DNA of 64,000 nucleotides from FEN-1350 sp964643355 (GTDB taxonomy: Bacteria; Planctomycetota; Phycisphaerae; Sedimentisphaerales; Anaerohalosphaeraceae): assembly GCA_964643355.1 (NCBI GenBank), contig CAZXPW010000022.1:1-64000 (forward strand). Direction: 5' to 3'. The notes under the pieces are model-generated. The model had not been told where the DNA came from and ran no database searches. It saw nothing but the letters and a program-made list of their open reading frames with translations. Both the position numbers and the translations under genes were made by a program. Every line of letters begins with the position of its first letter. Positions within the stretch are counted from its first letter, which is position 1. Shown piece after piece: positions 46,105 to 55,013 of this stretch.

Positions 46105-47404
46105 GGGCACCTCTAAAAATTGCCAATTTTTCTTGACGTGTGGCTTATAGTGGTTATATTGGGTCCAACGGACTTGTAATAACCGATACTGGACGACATA
46201 AAAGGATTCCGAGGATGCGACAGCCCGGCTTGTTTGACTGGCAAACCCGTTTGGACCAACTCAACGAAGGCGGAGATCCCTTGGTTCGGCTCAACGCCGT
46301 GGTGGACTGGGAGCTTTTCCGCCCCGTCCTGGCCCCGGTCCGGGACAAGGAACGGTTGTCCAACGCCGGCCGCAAGCCCTATGACCTGATCGTGATGTTC
46401 AAGGTCCTGCTGCTGCAGACGCTGTACAACCTGTCGTACGACCAGACGGAGTACCAGATCCGAGACCGGCTGTCGTTCATGCGGTTTCTGGGGCTGTCGC
46501 TGGGCGATGCGGTTCCGGATTCTCGGACGATCTGGCTGTTTCGGGAGACGCTGACGGAACTGGGGATCATCGAGGCGTTGTTCGCGCAGTTCGACGAGTA
46601 CCTGCGGACGCATGGATTTACGGCCAAGAAGGGGCAGATCGTCGATGCCAGCATCGTGTCGGCCCCGGTCCAGCGGAATACGCGGGAGGAGAACCAGCAG
46701 ATTCAGGAGGGGCAGGTTCCCCAGGACTGGAGCGAACCGAAGCGGCGGCAGAAGGACACCGACGCCCGGTGGACGAAGAAGAACAACAAATCGTATTTCG
46801 GGTACAAGAACCATATCCAGATCGATGTGAAGCACAAATTCATCCGGGATTACGAGATCACGCCGGCCTCGCAGCACGACAGCCAGGTGTTTGAGGAACT
46901 GCTGGATGAGGACAACCGTAGCCGGGATGTGTACGCCGATTCGGCATATCGATCGCAGAAGGCCCTGGAGTTCCTGGAGGAACAGGGATACCGGGAGCAC
47001 ATCCAACGCAAGGGCTACCGAGATCATCCATTGCCGAAGCGACAGCAGCAGGGGAACCTGACGCGGGCGCGGATTCGAGCGCGGGTGGAACATGTGTTCG
47101 GAGGGCAGAGCAATCGAATCAAGATTCTGTTGATTCGAACGATCGGCCGGGTCCGGGCCGCGGCGGTGCTGGGGTTGCGGAATCTGGCGTACAATCTGAT
47201 GCGATACGAGTGCCTGGTGCGCGCCTGAGGCCCGGGGCGCGGCCGACGAGGCCCAAACGGGCCTGCGGAGGCGGGATGTCCGGCCTCCGGAGAGGTCCGC
47301 ACGAGTAAAAACGGGTTGAAAATCGGTCTCGGATATCAATTTTTTATCCCGATTCGAAAAAAGAAAATCAGGTAGAGCCAAAAGTGATATTGTTAGAGGT
47401 GCCC
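46105..47404 (+). mobile_element. IS5-family insertion sequence, 1300 bp
   Basis: The left end GGGCACCTCTAA (46105-46116) is the exact complement of the right end TTAGAGGTGCCC (47393-47404). It encloses one intact transposase gene. The expected 4-bp target duplication is absent: left flank TAAA, right flank ATCA. The element is GC-rich, unlike the block on its left. Confidence 0.85.
46215..47228 (+). CDS. IS5-family transposase
   Basis: A 337-residue transposase from the ATG at 46215 (MRQPGLFDW), which has an AAGGA site; 25 extra codons upstream are possible but unlike the family. The DDE residues are in IVDASIVSAP, VYADSAYRSQKALEF and RARVEHVFGGQ, and the N-terminal DUF772-like part (WELFRPVL ... 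YNLSYDQTEYQIRDRLSFMRFLGL) is complete. It has no frameshift and may be active. It moves the flanking 1300-bp element. Confidence 0.95.
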   Translation: MRQPGLFDWQTRLDQLNEGGDPLVRLNAVVDWELFRPVLAPVRDKERLSNAGRKPYDLIVMFKVLLLQTLYNLSYDQTEYQIRDRLSFMRFLGLSLGDAVPDSRTIWLFRETLTELGIIEALFAQFDEYLRTHGFTAKKGQIVDASIVSAPVQRNTREENQQIQEGQVPQDWSEPKRRQKDTDARWTKKNNKSYFGYKNHIQIDVKHKFIRDYEITPASQHDSQVFEELLDEDNRSRDVYADSAYRSQKALEFLEEQGYREHIQRKGYRDHPLPKRQQQGNLTRARIRARVEHVFGGQSNRIKILLIRTIGRVRAAAVLGLRNLAYNLMRYECLVRA

Positions 47405-48871
47405 ATCATAGAAATGCCGGAGGAAGGTTGGGATTTGCCGCCTTCGATCGATGCCGGACCCGATCAATTCGTCCTGCTGTCCGACTCCCCGATTCAGACG
47501 GCCGCAACGGTTTCAGACTCCCATATTCCGAACGATCAATTAACCTATCAGTGGTTGCATCACAGCGGTCCGGCTCCCGTTTCGTTTAATGGAACGGAAA
47601 ATCAGCTCGTCGCCGAAGTGGCCTTCCCTGAGGGTGGTCTCTATGAATTAGAACTTCGCGTCAAGGATCAGCACAACCATGATGTCAATGACATTGTCCA
47701 GTACCGTGTCTGGGATCCTGTGAAAGATAATGCCCTGGTTGGCCATTGGCAGTTCAACGAGGGAACGGGAACCACCGCCTTCGACAGTTCGGGTAATAAC
47801 AACAAGGGTCTCTTCGGCTTTACGGCCAATGTTGACGAAACGACGCCGGCCCCGTCCGCTCCGACTTTTGCCGCCGGCTGGATTCCCTCCGAGGCCCCGA
47901 ATAATTACGGAGTGAAATTCGGGAACGGTGGATATGTCCAGATCAAGACGGATCCGAATTTCGCTGAGGGGGATCTGAATAACATCAAGTGGCGTATTAC
48001 GATTTCCGCCTGGATGAAAGCCGACGATTATCTCCGAGCCAACGGCGAATTCGCCAACCGGCGCATCCTGCAGAAAGGCGCTTCCGACAATCAGTTCCGT
48101 CTGTTGGCCGAGTGGGGGAATCTTGTTTTCCATTTGGCCAATGTCGGTCGGTTGGAAACCCCATTGCCCACCACCGGGGCATGGCATCATATCGCAGGCG
48201 TGTATGACGGCAGCGAGATGAAAATGTATGTCGATGGTTGGCTGGCCGGTTCGATCCCCGCATCGGGGGAAATCGGAATCACCCAGGATCCCCTCTTCCT
48301 GGGGACCAAAAGCAATACCGTCACGGTTGCTGGAGACTATTTCAAGGGAATGCTCGAAGATCTCCGGATCTATAACTATCCGCTGACCGAGGGCGAGGTA
48401 CAGGATCTGGCCCGGATGGGCGAGAATGTTCCGCCGGTGGTGAGCGTTGTTGATCCGGAGGATCTGGTCCTGTCGGTTCGCAAGTTCATTCAGATGGATG
48501 CCACAGCCATTGATCTCAACAGCGACACGATCAATTACAAATGGACGGCCAGCGATCCGAGCGTTTCATTTGATCCCAGCGACAGCGTGGAAGATCCCAA
48601 AGCGGTGTTCACCCAGGATGGAACCTTTACGCTGCGTCTGACGGTCAATGACGGCAAGAGCGGGTTGGACGATTCGATCTTCTCCGAAGTGTCCGTCGTC
48701 GTAACCAATCCGACTTGTGCGGATGTCGTCGCTATTCCGGATATGGTGCTGTTCGGCGATTACAACAAGGACTGCCATGTTACCCTGGCGGACTTGGCGG
48801 AATTTGCCGCCAACTGGCTCAAGTGCAACGATCCGCGGGATCCCACTTGCGACAATCCGTTCGGCGAATAA
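47405..48871 (+). CDS. LamG/PKD protein with dockerin-like end, 5'-truncated by the IS
   Basis: The reading frame emerges directly from the IS end with no signal peptide or promoter, so this is the remnant of a longer secreted protein (about 488 residues remain). A PKD-like domain (DAGPDQFVLLSDSPIQTAATVSDS), a LamG/concanavalin-like domain (about 105-330; GHWQFNEGTGTTAFDSSGNNNKG), a second PKD-like domain and a C-terminal dockerin-like motif (DYNKDCHVTLADLAEFAANWLK) are seen. A GTG inside the IS at 47384 keeps the frame open. It may now be silent or driven by the IS. Confidence 0.82.
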   Translation: MIEMPEEGWDLPPSIDAGPDQFVLLSDSPIQTAATVSDSHIPNDQLTYQWLHHSGPAPVSFNGTENQLVAEVAFPEGGLYELELRVKDQHNHDVNDIVQYRVWDPVKDNALVGHWQFNEGTGTTAFDSSGNNNKGLFGFTANVDETTPAPSAPTFAAGWIPSEAPNNYGVKFGNGGYVQIKTDPNFAEGDLNNIKWRITISAWMKADDYLRANGEFANRRILQKGASDNQFRLLAEWGNLVFHLANVGRLETPLPTTGAWHHIAGVYDGSEMKMYVDGWLAGSIPASGEIGITQDPLFLGTKSNTVTVAGDYFKGMLEDLRIYNYPLTEGEVQDLARMGENVPPVVSVVDPEDLVLSVRKFIQMDATAIDLNSDTINYKWTASDPSVSFDPSDSVEDPKAVFTQDGTFTLRLTVNDGKSGLDDSIFSEVSVVVTNPTCADVVAIPDMVLFGDYNKDCHVTLADLAEFAANWLKCNDPRDPTCDNPFGE

Positions 48872-48939
48872 CGCAGAATCCGGTCTTTTCGGATTCGGAC
48901 GATCTTCGGTTGTTCGATCCGAAATGGGCAAGACGACTT

Positions 48940-48968
48940 GGGGCCGCGGGGATTTTTCCCGCGGCCCC
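48940..48968 (+). terminator. GC-rich hairpin after the LamG/dockerin-like gene
   Basis: An 11-bp perfect stem, GGGGCCGCGGG (48940-48950) and its complement (48958-48968), with a T-rich loop; only a short T-containing tail (GTTCTT) follows. Lies 69 bp after the stop. Confidence 0.7.
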
Positions 48969-49057
48969 GTTCTTATGGAGCGGGAGGAGAGTATACCCGG
49001 AAGCGAGACTCCGGAATTCTGTTGTAACCTTTGACAGAATCGATTAGGGTATCGACC

Positions 49058-49888
49058 ATGATACGATGGATCGGACAAGTGGTTGCTTTACCCCTGCAGG
49101 CCCTTGAGTTTATGGTATCGATCGTTCCGGTGATCAATCCGTTTCCGCTTTGCCGGGCGATCTGGGCACTGACGAAAGATCCTGTGTATGCCCAAAAATT
49201 GATCGTTCATTTCGTCAAACAAGAAGGCATCGATTCGGCCCGGTTTTTTGCCGAGAAGGCCTTTGCCGTGTGCCCCGATGGAGCAATCGCCGGCGTGATA
49301 GGGCAACTCGAACTGCAGCTTGGCGAAATCCCTGACAATGCCATCGGATGGCTTCGCCGGGCCAAAGAGAATCCAAATCTTAAGAATCCCGACGGGCTGT
49401 TGGGGTTGGAAATTTCCCTGAGCCGTCAAGTTGAAGAAATGGATTGTGCGGCGATCGTCAAGACGGTTCTGTCGCGGAATGATTTACCCATTAACCTGAC
49501 ACAGTTAGCCCTCTTTGTACAGGCCCATTTGCTTCTCAAGGCCGAACAATGGGACCAGGCCCTTCAAATTGCCGACCAGATCCTTTCCATCCAGGAGGTT
49601 CCGCTGGCCCGGTGGATTCGCTGGGTCGTGTATTCGGCAACTCAGCAACAGCAACCGGCTCAGCGCGAATTCCACCTGTTTTCTCACAAAAATTCCGGAC
49701 CGTTGTACGACGCTCTTTTGGCCAGCGGCTATTTCTACCTTGGCCAGGTCGATCGCTGCCGCGAACACCTTCTCAAAGCCCGACAAGCCGGGATTCCGGA
49801 TCGATTGATCCGGATGACAAATCCGGACCTGGCGAGGTCTCTGGCCGAGCTCCCCTTACAGACGGAAACCCCGGAGGCCGCCTCATGA
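49058..49888 (+). CDS. TPR-like helical protein
   Basis: Start at the ATG 49058; an upstream TTG at 49031 is less likely. The 276 residues are almost entirely helical hairpins with TPR-like spacing (ARFFAEKAFAVCPDGAIAGVIGQLELQLGEIPDNAIGWLRRAKENPN), and a short hydrophobic stretch near the N-terminus. It overlaps the site-2-protease-like gene in an ATGA junction, so the two are co-translated. It may act as an adaptor for that protease; this is inferred only from coupling. Confidence 0.7.
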   Translation: MIRWIGQVVALPLQALEFMVSIVPVINPFPLCRAIWALTKDPVYAQKLIVHFVKQEGIDSARFFAEKAFAVCPDGAIAGVIGQLELQLGEIPDNAIGWLRRAKENPNLKNPDGLLGLEISLSRQVEEMDCAAIVKTVLSRNDLPINLTQLALFVQAHLLLKAEQWDQALQIADQILSIQEVPLARWIRWVVYSATQQQQPAQREFHLFSHKNSGPLYDALLASGYFYLGQVDRCREHLLKARQAGIPDRLIRMTNPDLARSLAELPLQTETPEAAS

Positions 49889-50940
49889 GACTGGAGACCG
49901 CGTTGAATCTGATGCCCGGTCTGGTGATCGGCCTGACCATCCACGAGTGCGCCCATGCCCTGACGGCTTCCTGGCTGGGTGACCGATATGCAGCCAGTCA
50001 GGGACGGATCAGCTTGAATCCGCTTCGACACCTGTCCTTCTGGGGAACATTGGCACTGTTTTTCCTCGGCTTCGGCTGGGGGAAACCAGTTCCCGTCAAT
50101 TTATACAACTTCCGATATCCCAAGCGGGATTTCCTGTTGACTTCACTGGCCGGTCCCGGGGCAAATTTGCTATTATGCGGGATTTCATTGGGGCTTGCAC
50201 ATCTGGATTTGCCCCACTGGCTGGCGATTCAGGTTCGCTGCGTATTTCTGGTCAATGCCATGCTGGCGGTTTTTAACCTGGTTCCGATTCCCCCTCTGGA
50301 CGGCAGTCGAATTTGGCCCTGCCTGATTCCGGGGATGAAACCGGTTCCAGGTGGCAAGTGGTCCTTGATCTGGACGGTTGTGTTGTTGTTTATTCTGATG
50401 ACGGGCAAGATCGGCACGGTAATCGAGCCGGTCCTTTCGGCGGCGATGCGATTGCTGCCAACGCCCATCTTGCTTAGTCAGATTCGTCCGGAGGGATTCC
50501 CCCTGGAGCTTGCAGCACCGGACAATGTGAATGCATGGTACAGGGTTTTGCCGGAGGATTCGCCGGATCCGAATCAATTCGAGATGGTCTTTGAAACGGA
50601 CGAATCCGCTCCCCCAACTGGTTTGATTACCTTTCTTCGTGGAAATTTCCAGCGGCAGGGATGGACGAAATGGGAAAACGATGCCGAAAATCCTGACTTT
50701 CTGGCGACATCGGATTGGACGATGGAAACGGGTAACAAATATCATACATTCCGCGAGACTTGGTTTTTATCCAAGCATGGTTTGATTCTGCTCAGGATCT
50801 CGCAATCGATACCCGATCCCAATGCTCCTGACAAACGATTGGTTACCTGGGCCACACAACAACTCTTGACACCGGACACCGATCAATATCGGAAGCATTT
50901 GAAGAAATATAAAATGGGGCATCCGGAACCGTCGCCGTAG
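49885..50940 (+). CDS. Site-2 protease-family (M50) membrane metalloprotease
   Basis: A 351-residue protein with the zinc motif HECAH in LTIHECAHALTASWLGD and the second ligand region NLVPIPPLDGSRIW, both hallmarks of M50 proteases of the short, rhomboid-neighbour type. About five membrane helices fall in residues 1-200; the C-terminal 150 residues are soluble and unrecognised. The start ATG overlaps the preceding stop (ATGA). M50 proteases cut within membranes, often to free regulators. Confidence 0.87.
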   Translation: MRLETALNLMPGLVIGLTIHECAHALTASWLGDRYAASQGRISLNPLRHLSFWGTLALFFLGFGWGKPVPVNLYNFRYPKRDFLLTSLAGPGANLLLCGISLGLAHLDLPHWLAIQVRCVFLVNAMLAVFNLVPIPPLDGSRIWPCLIPGMKPVPGGKWSLIWTVVLLFILMTGKIGTVIEPVLSAAMRLLPTPILLSQIRPEGFPLELAAPDNVNAWYRVLPEDSPDPNQFEMVFETDESAPPTGLITFLRGNFQRQGWTKWENDAENPDFLATSDWTMETGNKYHTFRETWFLSKHGLILLRISQSIPDPNAPDKRLVTWATQQLLTPDTDQYRKHLKKYKMGHPEPSP

Positions 50941-50962
50941 AATTCGTTACAATTTCGCTGAA

Positions 50963-51748
50963 TTATTGTCGAGTGGTTTCGACCAGAGAATCGAAAAGGT
51001 CCTTGCCCGCGGCGATCAGGCCGGGGAGCAGGGAATTGGGGCGGTTAAAGGTGGGCGATGTCCCATCGGTGATCTGTACGATTCCTCCCGCCGATTGAAT
51101 CAATGCGATCCCGGCGGCGATATCCCACTCGTGCTTGGGTACCAGGGTAAATGTCGCATCGGCCAGACCCGCCGCAACGAGCGCGAGCTTGTACGCCACA
51201 GAACCCATCGGCACGATCGTAAAACCTCGACCGTCGAAGCGTTTCCACTGGCCGCGTTTGACCTCGCTTCGACTGGCGAGGACTTTTGCGCCGGTCAGCG
51301 ATGAGGCCTCAGTGGGCCATACGGATTTTCCGTTGAGTGTGACGCCGGCATCCATAGAGCCGAGGAAGATCTGTCCGGTCGCCGGATTACAAATCCCGCC
51401 GGCAATGGCTTTACCCTCTACCGCCAGACCGATGGAGATACACCACTCGGGGATTCCTTCGACAAACTCCCGCGTCCCGTCCAGTGGATCAACGATCCAC
51501 ACGCGACGGCATTGAAGCCGCGCCGGATCGTCGGCCGTCTCCTCCGAAAGCCACCCTTCGCCGGGCCGGAGCAGGACTCGTTTAAGCAGGGCATCAACTT
51601 CGGTATCGGCCTCTGTGACCGGATCATCACCGGATTTGAACGACGACTCCACCCGTCCGGGCGTGTAACGCAGCGCAACATCTTGCGCCTGCAGGAGAGC
51701 GTTTTCGATTCGGTGGAGGTCTGACTTGGAGGGCATGGTTCGGCTCAT
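50963..51748 (-). CDS. cysQ: 3'(2'),5'-bisphosphate nucleotidase-like (CysQ)
   Basis: A 261-residue member of the inositol monophosphatase family with metal-site motifs EETADDP, WIVDPLDGTREFVEG and EWDIAAGIALIQSAGG. Being directly after cysN in a sulfate-activation operon strongly favours CysQ, which turns PAP into AMP after sulfotransfer or reduction. An inositol phosphatase cannot be ruled out from sequence alone. It starts 3 bp after the cysN stop. Confidence 0.85.
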   Translation of the reverse strand: MSRTMPSKSDLHRIENALLQAQDVALRYTPGRVESSFKSGDDPVTEADTEVDALLKRVLLRPGEGWLSEETADDPARLQCRRVWIVDPLDGTREFVEGIPEWCISIGLAVEGKAIAGGICNPATGQIFLGSMDAGVTLNGKSVWPTEASSLTGAKVLASRSEVKRGQWKRFDGRGFTIVPMGSVAYKLALVAAGLADATFTLVPKHEWDIAAGIALIQSAGGIVQITDGTSPTFNRPNSLLPGLIAAGKDLFDSLVETTRQ

Positions 51749-51750
51749 TC

Positions 51751-53589
51751 TTACGGCCGGAAGATCACGCCGGCGTTTTGCAGCATGACCTTGATTTCCT
51801 GGACGACTTCCTGCACGCCTCGTTCGTCGTCGCCTTTGACGGCCGTTGGGATCACCAGATTACACGGGATATCCGACGGCTGGCCGCCGATCCAGGCGAC
51901 ATAGACACTCTCGACATCGACCGCGGCCGTGATGATTTCCAGATCCTCCCGCGTCAGGTTGGTCGCGGTGATCACCAGGATCAGGCCCGCATCGAGCAAG
52001 ACATTGGAGACTTCCGCCAATCGCCGCAGGTGTTCGGGATTCTCGTCGAGTCCCGGTTTTTTGATGTCGGCATCGACACCATACAGGATGTTGGCAATAC
52101 CAAGGAAGTACACGATCTTGCCATCGGCAAACAACCTCGCTTCCAGCGCGCGGGCGATGGACTTTTTATCAACTTCCTTGGGACCGGTCAGCAGCACCAT
52201 CGCCGGCCGCTGGCTGTACCGTTCGGCCCGCTGCTCACGACCGACCAGGCCGACTTCCCATTTGACATTGCGGTGGAAGACGAAATCGCGGACCCAGTGT
52301 TGTTGGTCCTCCAGCGATTTGCGGACGATGCCGCCACCGGAGATTTCGTAGTTATCGACGATCACGAACCGGCCCGTCTGCGCGATCCGATCTACCGTGT
52401 CGAAGGCGATGGCCTTGCGGGCCCGCAGGATACAGTGGGCAACATCGTGGTGATCGATTTGCTCTTTCTTCTGGGAGGCGTCGAGATTGGAGCCGTCCAT
52501 GACGCTGACGACTTCTTCCAGCTCCACTTTTTCCTTTGCGGTTCCCAGCTTGATTAGATAGCTCTTGCCCTTGACCATCGGCTGGCGTCCCATCCAGAAC
52601 AAATTGGCCTCCAACCGCGTGCTGACATGCGGATGCCCTTGCCCGGCCACGGTCGCGATCTCGCCGCGGGAGACATAGATCTGCTTGTCGAGAGTAAAGG
52701 CCGCCGCCTGGCCGGCCTCGGCGCTGTTGCCAGGCGATTCGGGGAATCCTTCGAGGGACTTGACGATGCTCCGTTTGCCCGAGGGGTAGAAGATCACCTC
52801 GTCGCCAACGGAGATCTTGCCCGTCTGCACGGCGCCGGCGATGATTCGTCGTTTGTCGCCGTACTCGGTAAACTTATAGACATCCTGCACGGGCATTCGC
52901 AGGGGCTTATCGACCGGAGACACTTCTTTCGCCAGGCCGTCCAGCGCGGCCAGCAGCGTATTGCCCCTGAACCATTTCAGGTTGTCGCCAGGGGAGGCCA
53001 GATTGTCGCCAGACATACCGCTGACGGGGACAAATTCGGCCTTCAAATCAACCTGTGCCAGAAATTGGCTATACCTGGCCACCAAGTCGTCGTAGCGCTT
53101 TTGCGAATAACCAACCAGATCCATCTTGTTAATCGCAACGATAAGCTGGCGAAGTCCAAGCATGGAGATCATATACCCGTGGCGACGGGAATTCTCTTGG
53201 ATGCCCTCTTCGGCATCGATGACCAGCACCGCCGCCTGGGCCCGCGAGGCGCCGGTGACCATATTCTTGAGAAATTCGATATGGCCTGGCGCGTCGATGA
53301 TGATGTAATCTCGCTTGCGGGTTTTGAAAAATACCCGGGCGGCATCGATGGTGATGCCCTGGGCCTGTTCGGCTTTGAGGGCATCCAGCAAAAACGCATA
53401 TTCGAACGGTCGCGCCGTGCGGCGGCAGGTCTCGCGGACCTGGTCGATCTTTCCATGGGGCAACGAATCGGTCTCGGCCAGCAACCGGCCGATGATGGTG
53501 CTTTTGCCGTGATCCACATGGCCGGTGATGACGATATGCATCTGCTCGCGGCCGGCGACTCCGGAGGTAGTCGTAACTCGCTTACTCAC
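51751..53589 (-). CDS. cysN: Sulfate adenylyltransferase GTPase subunit fused to a degenerate APS-kinase domain
   Basis: A 612-residue protein. Residues about 15-235 are the GTPase domain (GHVDHGKST, DAPGHIEFLKNMVTGASRAQ, NKMD), followed by two beta-barrels to about 440: a normal CysN. The C-terminal 170 residues match an APS-kinase fold but the P-loop is gone: the expected GLSGSGKST reads TGPKEVDKKS. This part cannot bind ATP in the usual way. With CysD it makes APS from sulfate and ATP, driven by GTP. A separate, intact cysC lies upstream. Its start overlaps the cysD stop by 4 bp. Confidence 0.92.
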   Translation of the reverse strand: MSKRVTTTSGVAGREQMHIVITGHVDHGKSTIIGRLLAETDSLPHGKIDQVRETCRRTARPFEYAFLLDALKAEQAQGITIDAARVFFKTRKRDYIIIDAPGHIEFLKNMVTGASRAQAAVLVIDAEEGIQENSRRHGYMISMLGLRQLIVAINKMDLVGYSQKRYDDLVARYSQFLAQVDLKAEFVPVSGMSGDNLASPGDNLKWFRGNTLLAALDGLAKEVSPVDKPLRMPVQDVYKFTEYGDKRRIIAGAVQTGKISVGDEVIFYPSGKRSIVKSLEGFPESPGNSAEAGQAAAFTLDKQIYVSRGEIATVAGQGHPHVSTRLEANLFWMGRQPMVKGKSYLIKLGTAKEKVELEEVVSVMDGSNLDASQKKEQIDHHDVAHCILRARKAIAFDTVDRIAQTGRFVIVDNYEISGGGIVRKSLEDQQHWVRDFVFHRNVKWEVGLVGREQRAERYSQRPAMVLLTGPKEVDKKSIARALEARLFADGKIVYFLGIANILYGVDADIKKPGLDENPEHLRRLAEVSNVLLDAGLILVITATNLTREDLEIITAAVDVESVYVAWIGGQPSDIPCNLVIPTAVKGDDERGVQEVVQEIKVMLQNAGVIFRP

Positions 53590-54467
53590 ATGTAACCCTC
53601 CCGCCGGAGGGTTTCCAGCCCGCCTCCATCCTCGGCGTCCTGCGCCCGACCGGATCGCTCGGCAATGTGCGTTAGTTTGCCGCCTGCCAGTTCATCAATA
53701 ATCTCCCGAACCGTGCGAGACGGCGAATCGATGGGATTGGTGCAGGGCCAGCATCCGAGTGAACGATAGCGTTTGCCATTGCCCTGATTGTAATACAACG
53801 AAACCGTCGGAATGTTTTCCCTCTCGATGTATTCCCAGACATTCAACTCCGTCCAATCGAGTAACGGGTGAATCCGAACATGCGTACCCGGGGCAAAATC
53901 GGTCTTATATTGATTCCATAACTCCGGCGGCTGATCGGCGATGTCCCACTCGCTGTCACGATCCCGTGCGCTGAAATATCGCTCCTTCGACCGCGATCCC
54001 TCTTCATCACTTCGAACCCCCGCGATCACGCCGGTGAACGGTTCAGTGTTGGTATCGACTTGGTATTGACCGACGGAATGGTTGAATCGATACCTCGGCC
54101 AGCGACCGCTGAGGGTCCGCTTGAGGGCTTCGGTCTTGAGCAATCGGCAACAGGTAATCCGATCCACGGCTCCATCGGGAAAAGTCTGTTTGGCCTCTAA
54201 TGCTTCCGTGTTGACTCCATAGACCATATCGAGATGCCACTGACGAGTTAATCGATCGCGATACTCGATCATCTCCGGGATCTTGTAACGGGTGTCGATA
54301 TGCACCAGCGTAAACGGCACATGGCCGAGGAAGGCCTTCCGCGCCAGCCACAGCAAGACCGTGCTGTCCTTGCCGATCGACCAGAGCATGCACAAGCTCT
54401 TGAAGTTGGCGTAGGCCTCTCGGAGGATATGCACACTGATATTTTCAAGCTGCCGCAGATGATCCAT
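53586..54467 (-). CDS. cysD: Sulfate adenylyltransferase subunit 2
   Basis: A 293-residue PP-loop ATPase family protein. The ATG at 54467 has a GAGG site five bases away; a GTG two codons earlier is possible. The PP-loop is LWSIGKDSTVLLWLARKA, followed by VHIDTRYKIPEM and the conserved TCCRLLKTEALKRTL and GVRSDEEGSRSKERYFS segments, all typical of CysD. It forms the ATP-sulfurylase with CysN. Confidence 0.96.
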   Translation of the reverse strand: MDHLRQLENISVHILREAYANFKSLCMLWSIGKDSTVLLWLARKAFLGHVPFTLVHIDTRYKIPEMIEYRDRLTRQWHLDMVYGVNTEALEAKQTFPDGAVDRITCCRLLKTEALKRTLSGRWPRYRFNHSVGQYQVDTNTEPFTGVIAGVRSDEEGSRSKERYFSARDRDSEWDIADQPPELWNQYKTDFAPGTHVRIHPLLDWTELNVWEYIERENIPTVSLYYNQGNGKRYRSLGCWPCTNPIDSPSRTVREIIDELAGGKLTHIAERSGRAQDAEDGGGLETLRREGYM

Positions 54468-54482
54468 GGACACCTCGTGCCG

Positions 54483-55013
54483 TTACGGAATCCCCAGAAA
54501 CCTCTGAATATACTCGTCGATCTTTCGGACTGACGCCTCGACGGATTCATGGTCCGTCTCGATGACCAGTTCCGGTCGAATCGGTTCTTCATACGGATCG
54601 TCAATGCCGGTGAATTCCCGGATCTGGCCGGCGCGGGCTTTCTGATACAGGCCCTTAACATCTCGGGCTTCACAGGTTGCCAGGGACGCCTTCACATAAA
54701 TTTCGATAAAATTCCGGCAACGCTTTCGGACAAAATCTCTCGCCTGTCGATAAGGGGAGATAAAAGAAGCGACCACAATCACGCCGTGCTTTTCCAGCAA
54801 TCCCGCCATAAATCCGACTCGCTGGATGTGTTCGTCGCGGTCTTTTTGCGAAAATCCCGTCGAAGGAAACACGCCCCGCAGGGTATCGCCGTCCAGCCGC
54901 TCGATATCGTATCCCTTTTCAGACAATTCCGCCGCGATTTTATCGGCCAGCGTACTCTTGCCCGACCCGGACAGGCCCGTGAACCACAGAACAAACGGAG
55001 TCCGGGACTTCAT
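54483..55013 (-). CDS. cysC: Adenylylsulfate kinase
   Basis: A 176-residue intact APS kinase: P-loop GLSGSGKSTLADKI, the APS-binding region LDGDTLRGVFPSTGFSQKDRDEHIQRVG, ASFISPYRQARDFVR and YVKASLATCEARDVKGLYQKAR. It makes PAPS from APS. Nine to fifteen bases separate it from cysD, and its start shares one base with the thyA stop. It supplies the function that the CysN C-terminus has lost. Confidence 0.96.
   Translation of the reverse strand: MKSRTPFVLWFTGLSGSGKSTLADKIAAELSEKGYDIERLDGDTLRGVFPSTGFSQKDRDEHIQRVGFMAGLLEKHGVIVVASFISPYRQARDFVRKRCRNFIEIYVKASLATCEARDVKGLYQKARAGQIREFTGIDDPYEEPIRPELVIETDHESVEASVRKIDEYIQRFLGIP

Noticed and set aside
46113..47381. Long minus-strand frame of 422 codons across the IS
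   Set aside because: It is the antisense shadow of the intact transposase, with Arg/Pro-rich composition and no recognisable domain.
51778..53595. Plus-strand frames opposite cysN
   Set aside because: The minus-strand CysN motifs are unmistakable; the opposite frames are a product of high GC codon bias.
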